A stretch of DNA of 64,000 bases from Pseudomonadota bacterium. Its GTDB lineage: Bacteria > Pseudomonadota > Gammaproteobacteria > Steroidobacterales > Steroidobacteraceae. The translations under genes were made by a program, and so were the position numbers. The stretch spans positions 3,692-67,691 of the forward strand of contig JAEZCN010000191.1 of the NCBI GenBank assembly GCA_023433515.1. Direction: 5' to 3'. The notes under the pieces were generated by a model, which saw nothing but the letters and a program-made list of their open reading frames with translations, made no database searches and had not been told where the DNA came from. Below are positions 8,640 through 15,810 of this stretch, one piece after another (within the stretch, counting starts at the first letter, position 1; each line of letters opens with the position of its first letter).

Positions 8640-9986
8640 ATGCGCGCACCGTCCCTGCTTCGTTCACTCGTCGTCCGGCTGACCATCGTGGTCGTGCTGG
8701 CGCTCGCCGTCAGCTATCTGGTGTTGTACTCCGAGTTTCGGGAAGGGCTGTGGGGTCTGGAAGGGCAGAGCATTGCCGTCCAGGTGCAGGACCTGCGTGC
8801 GTCGGTCGTGTCGGAGAACGGTCCGCCGCGACTCGAATTGCCCCGCTCCCTTCAAGAGTTCTACGCCCGACCGGATGCGTTGAACGGCTATCAATTGCTG
8901 AGCGCGAATGGGTCGGTGCTTCAGTCGGGCGGATTCTCCGCGCCTTATCTGCCATTGCCGAACGTTCAAGGCGGCGGGCAGATCGTCATGCAGCGGGAAA
9001 CGGATGCGTCGTCGGGCAACAGCGTCATGGCTGCCACGCTCTATCTGGATGATCGGCACTGGTTGCGTGTGGTGCGGAACCTGGAGGATGAAGAGAGTCT
9101 GGTCGCCCAGCTCATGCTCGGCGCGTTGGACGAGCTCTATTGGCCGATTGCCCTGCTGCTGATCGCCGTGGTCGGCGTCGTGGTCGTGACGGTGCGGTCT
9201 TCGCTTCGTTCCTTGCGTGCCGTCTCCCATCAGGCCTCGACGTTGTCGCTGAGTCGTCTGGACGAGCGGTTGCATGCCAAGAACCTTCCCCGGGAGCTCG
9301 TCCCGCTGGTCAACGCAGTCAACACCTCGCTCGATCGGCTCGAGGCGGACTATCGCGTACAGAGGGAATTTTCCGCCAACGCCGCGCATCAGCTGCGCAC
9401 CCCGCTGGCGACATTGCGAGCGCGGCTCGAATCCCGCTTTTCGGCGCAGGAGCTGGGCGATGTCGCATTCGAAATCGAACAGCTCGCGCGGCTCGTCGAG
9501 CAACTGCTCTGTCTAGCGCGCCTCGATTCGCAGGAACAGTTCCAGTTCGCCGAGTTCGACGCTCACGCCGTTGCGCTGGAAGTGGCGCGGGAGCTGGCGC
9601 CTGTTGCGCTCGAATCAGAGCACTACCTGACCGCCGTGACGCCCGACGCTTCCGTGCCTGCGCACGGGAATGCAACGCTGACGCGCCTGGTTTTTCGCAA
9701 CCTGATCGAGAACGCGATTCAGTACACGCCCGCCGGCACGTCGATCACGCTGTCCGCTGATTCCGGCACTGTGATCATTGCCGATGACGGTCCGGGAATC
9801 GCCGCGCTTGCCGTTGCCTCACTGTTCGAGAGGTTCCGGCGCGCTCCCGATGCCACGGGTCCCGGTGCGGGCCTGGGGCTTGCGATCGCGAAGTGCATCA
9901 TGGAACGGCAGGGAGGGCGGCTGGCGCTCGACGCGAATGCGACGCGCGGCGCGCGTTTCGTGATGGAGTTTCCGGAACCCATGTAG
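8640..9986 (+). CDS. Two-component sensor histidine kinase
   Basis: 448 residues. A first membrane helix lies at about 12-32, a periplasmic sensor domain of about 130 residues follows, a second helix lies at about 163-185 (LYWPIALLLIAVVGVVVV), then a HAMP-like linker. The dimerisation/phospho-acceptor helix carries His in SANAAHQLRTPLA. The ATP-binding domain has the N box (NLIENAIQYTP), the G1 box DDGPGIA and the G2 box GAGLGLAIAK. It starts ten bases after the response-regulator stop. It is the partner of that regulator in a PhoQ/TctE-like arrangement. The signal is unknown, but linkage to a TonB receptor points to a nutrient or metal. Confidence 0.9.
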   Translation: MRAPSLLRSLVVRLTIVVVLALAVSYLVLYSEFREGLWGLEGQSIAVQVQDLRASVVSENGPPRLELPRSLQEFYARPDALNGYQLLSANGSVLQSGGFSAPYLPLPNVQGGGQIVMQRETDASSGNSVMAATLYLDDRHWLRVVRNLEDEESLVAQLMLGALDELYWPIALLLIAVVGVVVVTVRSSLRSLRAVSHQASTLSLSRLDERLHAKNLPRELVPLVNAVNTSLDRLEADYRVQREFSANAAHQLRTPLATLRARLESRFSAQELGDVAFEIEQLARLVEQLLCLARLDSQEQFQFAEFDAHAVALEVARELAPVALESEHYLTAVTPDASVPAHGNATLTRLVFRNLIENAIQYTPAGTSITLSADSGTVIIADDGPGIAALAVASLFERFRRAPDATGPGAGLGLAIAKCIMERQGGRLALDANATRGARFVMEFPEPM

Positions 9987-10018
9987 GTCACGGGTGGTTT
10001 GGACTTGCCGTTCGCCAG

Positions 10019-10849
10019 CTAACGGTGCGAAGCAAGACGCCGGTCATACGCATCGCCAAATTGGATGATGCGACGTGTGCCTAGTTTGTCGCCATTCATG
10101 AACTCGTCGAATCGCGCGGTCACTTCGATCATCGCCTTGCCGATCTGCTCGGCTTTCACCGCGGCGCCGATGGGCGCAAAGAACCAATAGAGAAGGCGCT
10201 GGCCAGCATGCGCCTCTTCGTCGGTCGGGCCGATGTAGTCCGGCCGATAGGCGATCACGCGCAGTCTGGTTTCCGCGGCGAGCTCGAATAGCGTTCGCTC
10301 GGCCCGGACCTTCTCGCGCGCCCACATCGCCGTCGAATCATCCGAGATATCGCTGGAACTGATGTAGTGGAACGAAATCTCGGGCATTTGGCTGACCTCG
10401 AGCCACTTCGAAACGAACCTCGCGGGATAGGTGACGTGAATCGTGCCGTAGGTTTTTTCGTCGACGCCGAGGGAGCTGATTCCGATCGCCCAGAAAACCG
10501 CATCCGCGGCGGCTATCTGATCGCCAATCGCGGAATAGTCGAGATAGTCCTGATGCAAAGTCATCTGGATCTTTCCAGACGCGACGCCTTGTTCGATTCG
10601 CGGAGTCATGCGACGTGTGATGACGTGGATCTTCTGGATGTCGGAGCTGGCCAAGGCGGCTTTCAGAATGCCGTCCCCAGCCGTTCCGCTGGCGCCAAAG
10701 ATCGCGATTGTCTTGTTGCCCGCTGCCGGGTTCGCGAGAGCCGCTACCTCGTCGTCGCGCAACGCCAGGCTCACTGCTGCGCAGGCGTACACCACCGCAA
10801 ACAGTATCAGCGGGATGAGCAGAATGGTCCGCTTGCCGGGCTTCTTCAT
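10019..10849 (-). CDS. Membrane-anchored NAD(P)-binding (NmrA/SDR-like) protein
   Basis: 276 residues. An N-terminal hydrophobic segment (about 8-28, after MKKPGKRT) is followed by a Rossmann domain with the dinucleotide loop IFGASGTAGDGIL. Then comes the typical arrangement of atypical SDRs: VITRR after strand 2, AVFWAIGISSLG after strand 4, and YISSSD where the active-site Ser region lies. A canonical YxxxK is not evident (AMWAREKVRAERTL instead), so catalysis is uncertain. The anchor is unusual for this fold and suggests that the domain sits at the membrane. Function unknown; possibly an NAD(P)H sensor or a quinone-related reductase. Confidence 0.7.
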   Translation of the reverse strand: MKKPGKRTILLIPLILFAVVYACAAVSLALRDDEVAALANPAAGNKTIAIFGASGTAGDGILKAALASSDIQKIHVITRRMTPRIEQGVASGKIQMTLHQDYLDYSAIGDQIAAADAVFWAIGISSLGVDEKTYGTIHVTYPARFVSKWLEVSQMPEISFHYISSSDISDDSTAMWAREKVRAERTLFELAAETRLRVIAYRPDYIGPTDEEAHAGQRLLYWFFAPIGAAVKAEQIGKAMIEVTARFDEFMNGDKLGTRRIIQFGDAYDRRLASHR

Positions 10850-10973
10850 GGGGTAACCGCTTCCTCACTTGGTCAAGGCACAGGTAGTTAAAGCACAGGC
10901 GCCGCGTGTTCAGGCTGCATTTTCGCTGCGAGAGGTCTACTCTCGCCCCTCCCGAGCCCCGGAGGAAGCCCTC

Positions 10974-12653
10974 ATGAAACGCGCTGTCGTGCTGACGCTG
11001 ATCGTGCTGCTCGCATTTGCTGGCGGCTACTTCCTCTCTCGCACGGACCATAGCACCCCTCCGGCGCCGCAGCTCGAACCGGTGGGCGCGACGCTGCTCG
11101 AAGGTCTTGGCGACTACAGCATGCCTGTCAGCACCGAGCATCCCGAAGCTCAGCGCTGGTTCAACCAAGGCCTCATGCTGACATACGGCTTCAACCACGA
11201 CGCCGCGGAGCGCTCGTTCCTCAAGGCCGCCGAGCTCGATCCAAACTGCGCGATGTGCTGGTGGGGCGCCGCGCTGGTGCTCGGGCCGCACGTCAATTCG
11301 GGCATGGACGCGACTAACAATCCCAAGGCTTGGGATCGGCTGCAGCGCGCTCAGATGTCAGCCTCGACCGCGGACAAGCGCGAGCAGGCCTACATTCAGG
11401 CCTTGTCCGCGCGGTATGCGCAAGACCCGCCCGAGGACCGCCGTCCTCTCGACCAGGCGTATGCAAGCGCAATGGCGAGCCTGGTCCAGCAGTATCCGGA
11501 CGATCTCGACGCGGCAACGCTGTACGCCGAATCGTTGATGAACCTTCAGCCATGGGACTACTGGGACGCCCAGGGTCGCCCGACTGGCAACACGGCAGAG
11601 GTCGTTTCCCGGCTCGAATCGGTCATCTCGCGCAATGCCGATCACGCCGGCGCGCTGCACCTGTACGTGCACGCGGTGGAAGCTTCGAACGAGCCGGAAC
11701 GTGGCGTCGCGGCGGCGGATCGCCTGCGTGAGCTGATTCCCGGCTCAGGTCATCTCGTGCACATGCCGGCGCACATCTATGCGCGCGTCGGTCGTTATCA
11801 CGACGCGGTGATCGCGAACCAGAAAGCCATCGCGTCGGACGATGCGTATCTCGCCAGGTGCAGGCCGCAGCCCGGCGTCTATCCACTGGGCTACGTGCCG
11901 CACAACCACCACTTCCTGTGGTTCGCGGCCACGATGGAAGGCGCGAGCGCCGTCGCGATGGAAGCTGCGAAGGCCACCAGTGCACGCACCAGCGACCCAA
12001 CGCTGATGCGCACCGCGGGATTCGAGGCGATGCAGGTGTTCTCGCTCACGCCGCTGTTTGCGAATGTGCGCTTCGGGCGCTGGCAGGACGTCGAGGGCAC
12101 GCCGCGCCCGGAGGACGATCTGCCCTACATGATTGCGATGTGGCACTACGCCCAGGGAATCGCGGCCGTACGCCAGGGCAAGCCGGACGAGGCGCGAAGC
12201 CATCACGAGGCCATCGTCGCGGCTGCTCGCGATCCGGCGATCGAGAAAATGAAAGTCTGGGATCGCTACTCGATCATCAATGGCGTTCGTATCGCCGAGC
12301 GTGTGCTGGCGGCGGAGCTGGCCCGCGCTCAGAAGGACTACGCCACGGCTGCCGCCGCCCTGAGAGAAGCCGTCGCGCTGGAGGATTCGATTCCCTACGA
12401 CGAGCCGCCGGGCTGGCACGCGCCGGTTCGCCAGACACTCGGCGCCGTGCTGTTGCAGAGCGGCAAGGCAGCGGAGGCCCAGGCGATCTTCGTGGAAGAG
12501 CTGCGCCGCAATCCCGAAAACGGATGGTCGCTGTTCGGACTGGAGAAATCGCTGCGAGCCCAGGGCCGCAAGCAGGAAGCCGGCGACGTCGCCGAGCGTT
12601 TCCAGCGCGCGTGGATGAATGCGGATGTCGAGTTGAACGTCGCGACGCTGTAA
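10974..12653 (+). CDS. Exported or anchored TPR-repeat protein
   Basis: 559 residues with an N-terminal signal-anchor (KRAVVLTLIVLLAFAGGYFL) and then tetratricopeptide-like repeats throughout, for example HPEAQRWFNQGLMLTYGFN followed by AAERSFLKAAELDP. The family motif FNHDAAERSF plus CAMCWWGAALVLGP is shared by a widespread group of bacterial TPR proteins of unknown function, often encoded near copper or redox genes. The start is set by GGAGGA seven bases before the ATG at 10974. Near the start lie two copies of a GCACAGG motif (about 10877 and 10892) of unknown meaning. It probably acts in the periplasm as a protein-interaction scaffold. Confidence 0.75.
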   Translation: MKRAVVLTLIVLLAFAGGYFLSRTDHSTPPAPQLEPVGATLLEGLGDYSMPVSTEHPEAQRWFNQGLMLTYGFNHDAAERSFLKAAELDPNCAMCWWGAALVLGPHVNSGMDATNNPKAWDRLQRAQMSASTADKREQAYIQALSARYAQDPPEDRRPLDQAYASAMASLVQQYPDDLDAATLYAESLMNLQPWDYWDAQGRPTGNTAEVVSRLESVISRNADHAGALHLYVHAVEASNEPERGVAAADRLRELIPGSGHLVHMPAHIYARVGRYHDAVIANQKAIASDDAYLARCRPQPGVYPLGYVPHNHHFLWFAATMEGASAVAMEAAKATSARTSDPTLMRTAGFEAMQVFSLTPLFANVRFGRWQDVEGTPRPEDDLPYMIAMWHYAQGIAAVRQGKPDEARSHHEAIVAAARDPAIEKMKVWDRYSIINGVRIAERVLAAELARAQKDYATAAAALREAVALEDSIPYDEPPGWHAPVRQTLGAVLLQSGKAAEAQAIFVEELRRNPENGWSLFGLEKSLRAQGRKQEAGDVAERFQRAWMNADVELNVATL

Positions 12654-12700
12654 CTAGAGAGGGTACGGGCGTGCCAGGGTGCGTAGATAAGGAGTCTCCC

Positions 12701-12832
12701 GTATCTCTGGGGCTACCAAATACCGCCTTTCGGTTGATTCAGTATCCCAACGGCTACATTTGGCATTGAGATCCTGTATCTCAGGGGATGCCATGCCTGG
12801 CCGAACTCGCAATTCTGTAACCCGTGGGATAC
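12701..12832. promoter_or_regulatory. Cluster of four 16-bp imperfect palindromes (operator-like)
   Basis: Four related 16-mers are seen at 12701-12716, 12742-12757, 12776-12791 and 12817-12832: GTATCTCTGGGGCTAC, GTATCCCAACGGCTAC, GTATCTCAGGGGATGC and GTAACCCGTGGGATAC. The consensus is close to the palindrome GTAWCCC-NN-GGGWTAC. Start-to-start distances are 41, 34 and 41 bases. The last copy ends three bases before the ATG of the frameshifted small gene at 12836, so a bound protein would cover its translation start. This looks like an operator array, probably for an autoregulated gene, though a local repetitive element is also possible. Confidence 0.55.
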
Positions 12833-12835
12833 AGC

Positions 12836-13100
12836 ATGAGCACTCTCGCCGACGTGGCGGACATGCTGAAAGCAGTCCGTGACCTGGGCCCCTGGAAAAT
12901 CTCTCGAAACGTTCTTCAAGGCGAGGCTCGGTGTCGCGCCTCGTGAATACGCGGAAATGGTCGAACGGGTTTGCGAGTCGGCGGTGGAAGTTGGCCATGA
13001 GTTGATCGAAGCCGCAAAGAACGAGCCTCGCTGGCACGACATTGCAAAGCAAATGACCCATGCATGGGACGATGGGATGGCCTCACTGCGTCGGAAGTAG
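12836..13100 (+). pseudogene. Frameshifted small gene, about 88 codons if restored
   Basis: The ATG at 12836 opens a frame that reads MSTLADVADMLKAVRDLGPWK and stops at 12946. The next frame (+1) continues to 13100 as SLETFFKARLGVAPREYAEM and onward, ending in GMASLRRK. Removing one A from the AAAA run at about 12895-12899 joins the two halves into one smooth, mostly helical, mildly charged protein of about 88 residues. The restored protein has no membrane segment and is not recognised. It could be a disrupted gene, a programmed shift on the A-run or a sequencing error. It is preceded by the four-palindrome cluster, which suggests a small autoregulated DNA-binding protein or one half of a two-gene module. 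That is inference. Confidence 0.45.
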
Positions 13101-14621
13101 TCAGGCCCGGCTGGCGTCCACGCTGGCATTGAGCTCCGCCGCGAGTCTTCGCGCCACATCCACAGGCAGATATCGAATGCGAACGCCGGCTGACCTCGCG
13201 CCTCCTCCTCCAGCGGTATCCACTGTCAGGCTCGCCATGTGCCGGCGCCGGTCGAAAGGTGACGTCGACACGTTCAGCGACTGCACACGGTCGCGCGGCA
13301 CGATCGTCAACTGGCGTGTCAGCCAGCCCGACCGGAACAGCAACACGTCGCGCTGCAGCGCCCAGCGCGTGTGCTTCACGTACAGATGCGCATGCATCCA
13401 CGCGAGTCCAACCGCGATCGGAACGGCGAAAACAGCGGCCTCGCGCAGGTACCACCAGGTCGGTCCCACGAAGATCGGAAGGAGCAGCAGGGCGCCGCGC
13501 CGGAAAATGCGCGAGCGAGCTCCTGGTGCGAGCGGTTGCCAGTCCGTCTGCGCGGCGGGATCGAAGACGGGTAGCGCCGCGGCGATCAACGCCGGCGCCG
13601 CGGCGGTGGGGCAGACGGGCGCCAGCCAGCGTGTCTTCATCCGCTCCGGGTTGGGCCGCTCTTCTTCGCCGCCGCCGTCGCCCGCCAGATCCACATCCAG
13701 GGAGACTCTGCCAAACAGTCGATGCAGCGGCGACTCCGACTGATGCACCGCCTGGATCCGGCGTATCCGCAGCGTGAGGGCGATGCTCGTGAATAGTCCA
13801 TAACGCGCACGCAGATCCCCGGCGTGCCGCGTCAGCGTGAAATCGTGCAGCGTTATCAACGCCACCACGACCGAAAGGATTCGTACGGCGAGCAGCGCCG
13901 AGACGATCACGAGGAGGGCGAGCAGAATCTGCATCGCCATCCCGAGCCCTGCGACGCCGCTGAGCGCCGATGAATGCAGCCATTCGTCGATGAACTCGCG
14001 ATTCACGTCGAAGAAGCCCGCTTGCTGCATCAATCCGGCGCCGGCGGCCACGAGGATCAGGCCGCGGTTGTCGATCAGTCCGTGACGCACCAGTTCCATC
14101 GGCGACAGATGCAGCAGCGGCGGCTCGTCGGGCGCTTGCGCCGCTTCCGTGGCGGGTTGCGAATCGGCGAACACCCGTTGGCGCATCTCCTGGACCGCGT
14201 TCGAGTCCAGCACGCTGATGAGCGCTTCGGGCTTTCCGCCGGTGGAGGTCTGCACGCGCACCTGTGCGACGTTCAGCAGCCGATGCAGCGGCCCGCGCTC
14301 GGTATCGATGTTCTCGATGCGCGAATACTCGATCTGGCGCACGTTCCGGAATATCACCCCGTCGCGAATCACCAGGCCGCGGGGGCCGAATCCATAGCGA
14401 AAGGTCCATTGATGCCACACGGCGCGTACGAGCATCGCGCCTACGAATACCAGAGCGAGAGGCGTGCCTATCCAGTCGTCGTCGCGGCGCGCGCCGAATA
14501 GCAGGAGCACGATGAGCGGGAAGATCAGTTGCCGCACCGAGCCCGTCAGCGCGAACAGCCAGGACGACCGATGCAATCGCAGTGTCGGCTCGAATTCCGC
14601 CGCGCCGCCTTCAGACGCCAC
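13101..14621 (-). CDS. Bacterial PH (bPH2) domain membrane protein, YdbT-like
   Basis: 506 residues from the GTG at 14619-14621, which overlaps the stop of the upstream bPH2 gene by 11 bases. Three bPH2-type segments alternate with paired membrane helices. Characteristic pieces are VIRDGVIFRNVRQIEYSRI, LTRHAGDLRARYGLF and LQRDVLLFRSGWLTRQLTI, each with the pattern 'basic strand, hydrophobic, G, R-x-x-x-I/V'. This is the YdbT partner of the YdbS/YdbT pair, which is membrane-bound. The exact role is unknown, although envelope stress has been proposed for homologues. The two genes form an operon. Confidence 0.8.
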   Translation of the reverse strand: MASEGGAAEFEPTLRLHRSSWLFALTGSVRQLIFPLIVLLLFGARRDDDWIGTPLALVFVGAMLVRAVWHQWTFRYGFGPRGLVIRDGVIFRNVRQIEYSRIENIDTERGPLHRLLNVAQVRVQTSTGGKPEALISVLDSNAVQEMRQRVFADSQPATEAAQAPDEPPLLHLSPMELVRHGLIDNRGLILVAAGAGLMQQAGFFDVNREFIDEWLHSSALSGVAGLGMAMQILLALLVIVSALLAVRILSVVVALITLHDFTLTRHAGDLRARYGLFTSIALTLRIRRIQAVHQSESPLHRLFGRVSLDVDLAGDGGGEEERPNPERMKTRWLAPVCPTAAAPALIAAALPVFDPAAQTDWQPLAPGARSRIFRRGALLLLPIFVGPTWWYLREAAVFAVPIAVGLAWMHAHLYVKHTRWALQRDVLLFRSGWLTRQLTIVPRDRVQSLNVSTSPFDRRRHMASLTVDTAGGGGARSAGVRIRYLPVDVARRLAAELNASVDASRA

Positions 14622-15066
14622 TGTCGCGATTCTCCGCGAGCAACGCGTCGCGTAACGCGATGGCATCCGCATGCGCGAGGCCGGGTAGTTCGATCTTCGT
14701 GTAGCGGCTGCCGGCCGTGTACAACTTCAACGTGCCGACACCGAAGCGCCGCTGCAGCGGCCCTTGCGAGACATCCGTGTGCTGGATGCGCGCCCGCGGC
14801 AGCGCGATCCTCGACCGCCAGAGGACGCCGCGCTCGATTGCGATGCCGGTCGCATCGACGCCGAATCGCAGGCGCCGGTAATACGCCTCCGGCCAGACCC
14901 AGCTGAGCGTCAATCCGACCGCGGCAATGAGCAGTGGCACCAACAGACCGGGCGCACCGAATCGGATGACGAGACCGCATGCGCAGACGGTGGCAATCGA
15001 GGTCATCAGCAGACCTTGCCAGCGCCACACGATGATCACGGCACGGTCGACTTGAGAGGTTTCCAT
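14611..15066 (-). CDS. Bacterial PH (bPH2) domain protein, YdbS-like
   Basis: 151 residues. Two membrane helices (about 18-62) precede a single bPH2 domain with GVDATGIAIERGVLWRSRIA, ARIQHTDVSQGPLQRRFG and VGTLKLYTAGS. The block LPRARIQHTDVSQGPLQRRFG is the strongly conserved core of this family. It is the first gene of the two-gene YdbS/YdbT-like operon, and its stop lies inside the start of the next gene. Inner-membrane protein; function not established. Confidence 0.85.
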   Translation of the reverse strand: METSQVDRAVIIVWRWQGLLMTSIATVCACGLVIRFGAPGLLVPLLIAAVGLTLSWVWPEAYYRRLRFGVDATGIAIERGVLWRSRIALPRARIQHTDVSQGPLQRRFGVGTLKLYTAGSRYTKIELPGLAHADAIALRDALLAENRDSGV

Positions 15067-15246
15067 CGGCTGCCTGCTCGCGAAAACAGCATTGTAATCG
15101 TCCGCGCAAGGTCGGAGTTCCAGTCTCCTGATCGAAGCCCATCACGAAATGACTGCAAGATTGCTGATTTTGGCGGCGGAGAAGTTAAAGTCGGAGGTGG
15201 TGCGTAAGGCCTGATCCCGGATCGGCGCCTGACAGGGGGCAAAGGG

Positions 15247-15810
15247 ATGGTGGTGGAAACGGCGCAGACGCCAGTGACCGAGCTGCTGGCCCGCAGCCGC
15301 GCCGGCGACGCGGGCGCGCTCGATGTGGCATTCGCGGCGGTGTACGAGCAGCTCAAGCAGGCCGCGCGCAAACAACTGCGCAAGCAGCGCCGCGCGTTCC
15401 AGACCACGGCGCTCGTACACGAGGCCTGGCTGAAGCTGGCCGGCAACGCCGCATTGGAACCCTCCGACCGCAATCACCTGATGGCCCTTTCCGCCCGTGC
15501 CATGCACCACGTGCTGGTGGACCATGCGCGCGAGATCCACGCCGCCAAGCGCGGCGGCGGCGAACAGGCCGTGACGCTGACGGACTGCGCGGCGATCCAG
15601 CCGCAGGCGGAAGTCGAGGTGCTGGCGCTGCACGAGTTGCTCGAGGAACTGCGGCGTTTCGATCCGCGCGCCGCGCAGATCGTCGAGCTGCGCTACTTCG
15701 GTGGTTACGAGGAACCGGAGATCGCCACGCTGCTGGAAGTCAGCGAATCCACCGTGCAGCGCGACTGGCGCCGTACCCGCGCCTGGCTCGCGGCCAGACT
15801 TGGGCACTGA
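15247..15810 (+). CDS. ECF sigma factor of the kinase-associated type (TIGR02999/ECF43-like)
   Basis: 187 residues. Sigma region 2 (about 20-95) includes KQLRKQRRAFQTTALVHEAW, a signature of this subgroup, and HLMALSARAMHHVLVDHAR. Region 4 (about 125-180) has the helix-turn-helix EEPEIATLLEVSESTVQRDW. Instead of a transmembrane anti-sigma, members are encoded next to Ser/Thr kinases. Known examples are EcfP with PknT in Vibrio parahaemolyticus and EcfK with PknS in Xanthomonas citri, where phosphorylation activates the sigma factor. Here the stop and the kinase start are directly adjacent (TGA then ATG). The probable target is the convergent exported-protein operon ending at 18738; that part is inference. 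Confidence 0.88.
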   Translation: MVVETAQTPVTELLARSRAGDAGALDVAFAAVYEQLKQAARKQLRKQRRAFQTTALVHEAWLKLAGNAALEPSDRNHLMALSARAMHHVLVDHAREIHAAKRGGGEQAVTLTDCAAIQPQAEVEVLALHELLEELRRFDPRAAQIVELRYFGGYEEPEIATLLEVSESTVQRDWRRTRAWLAARLGH

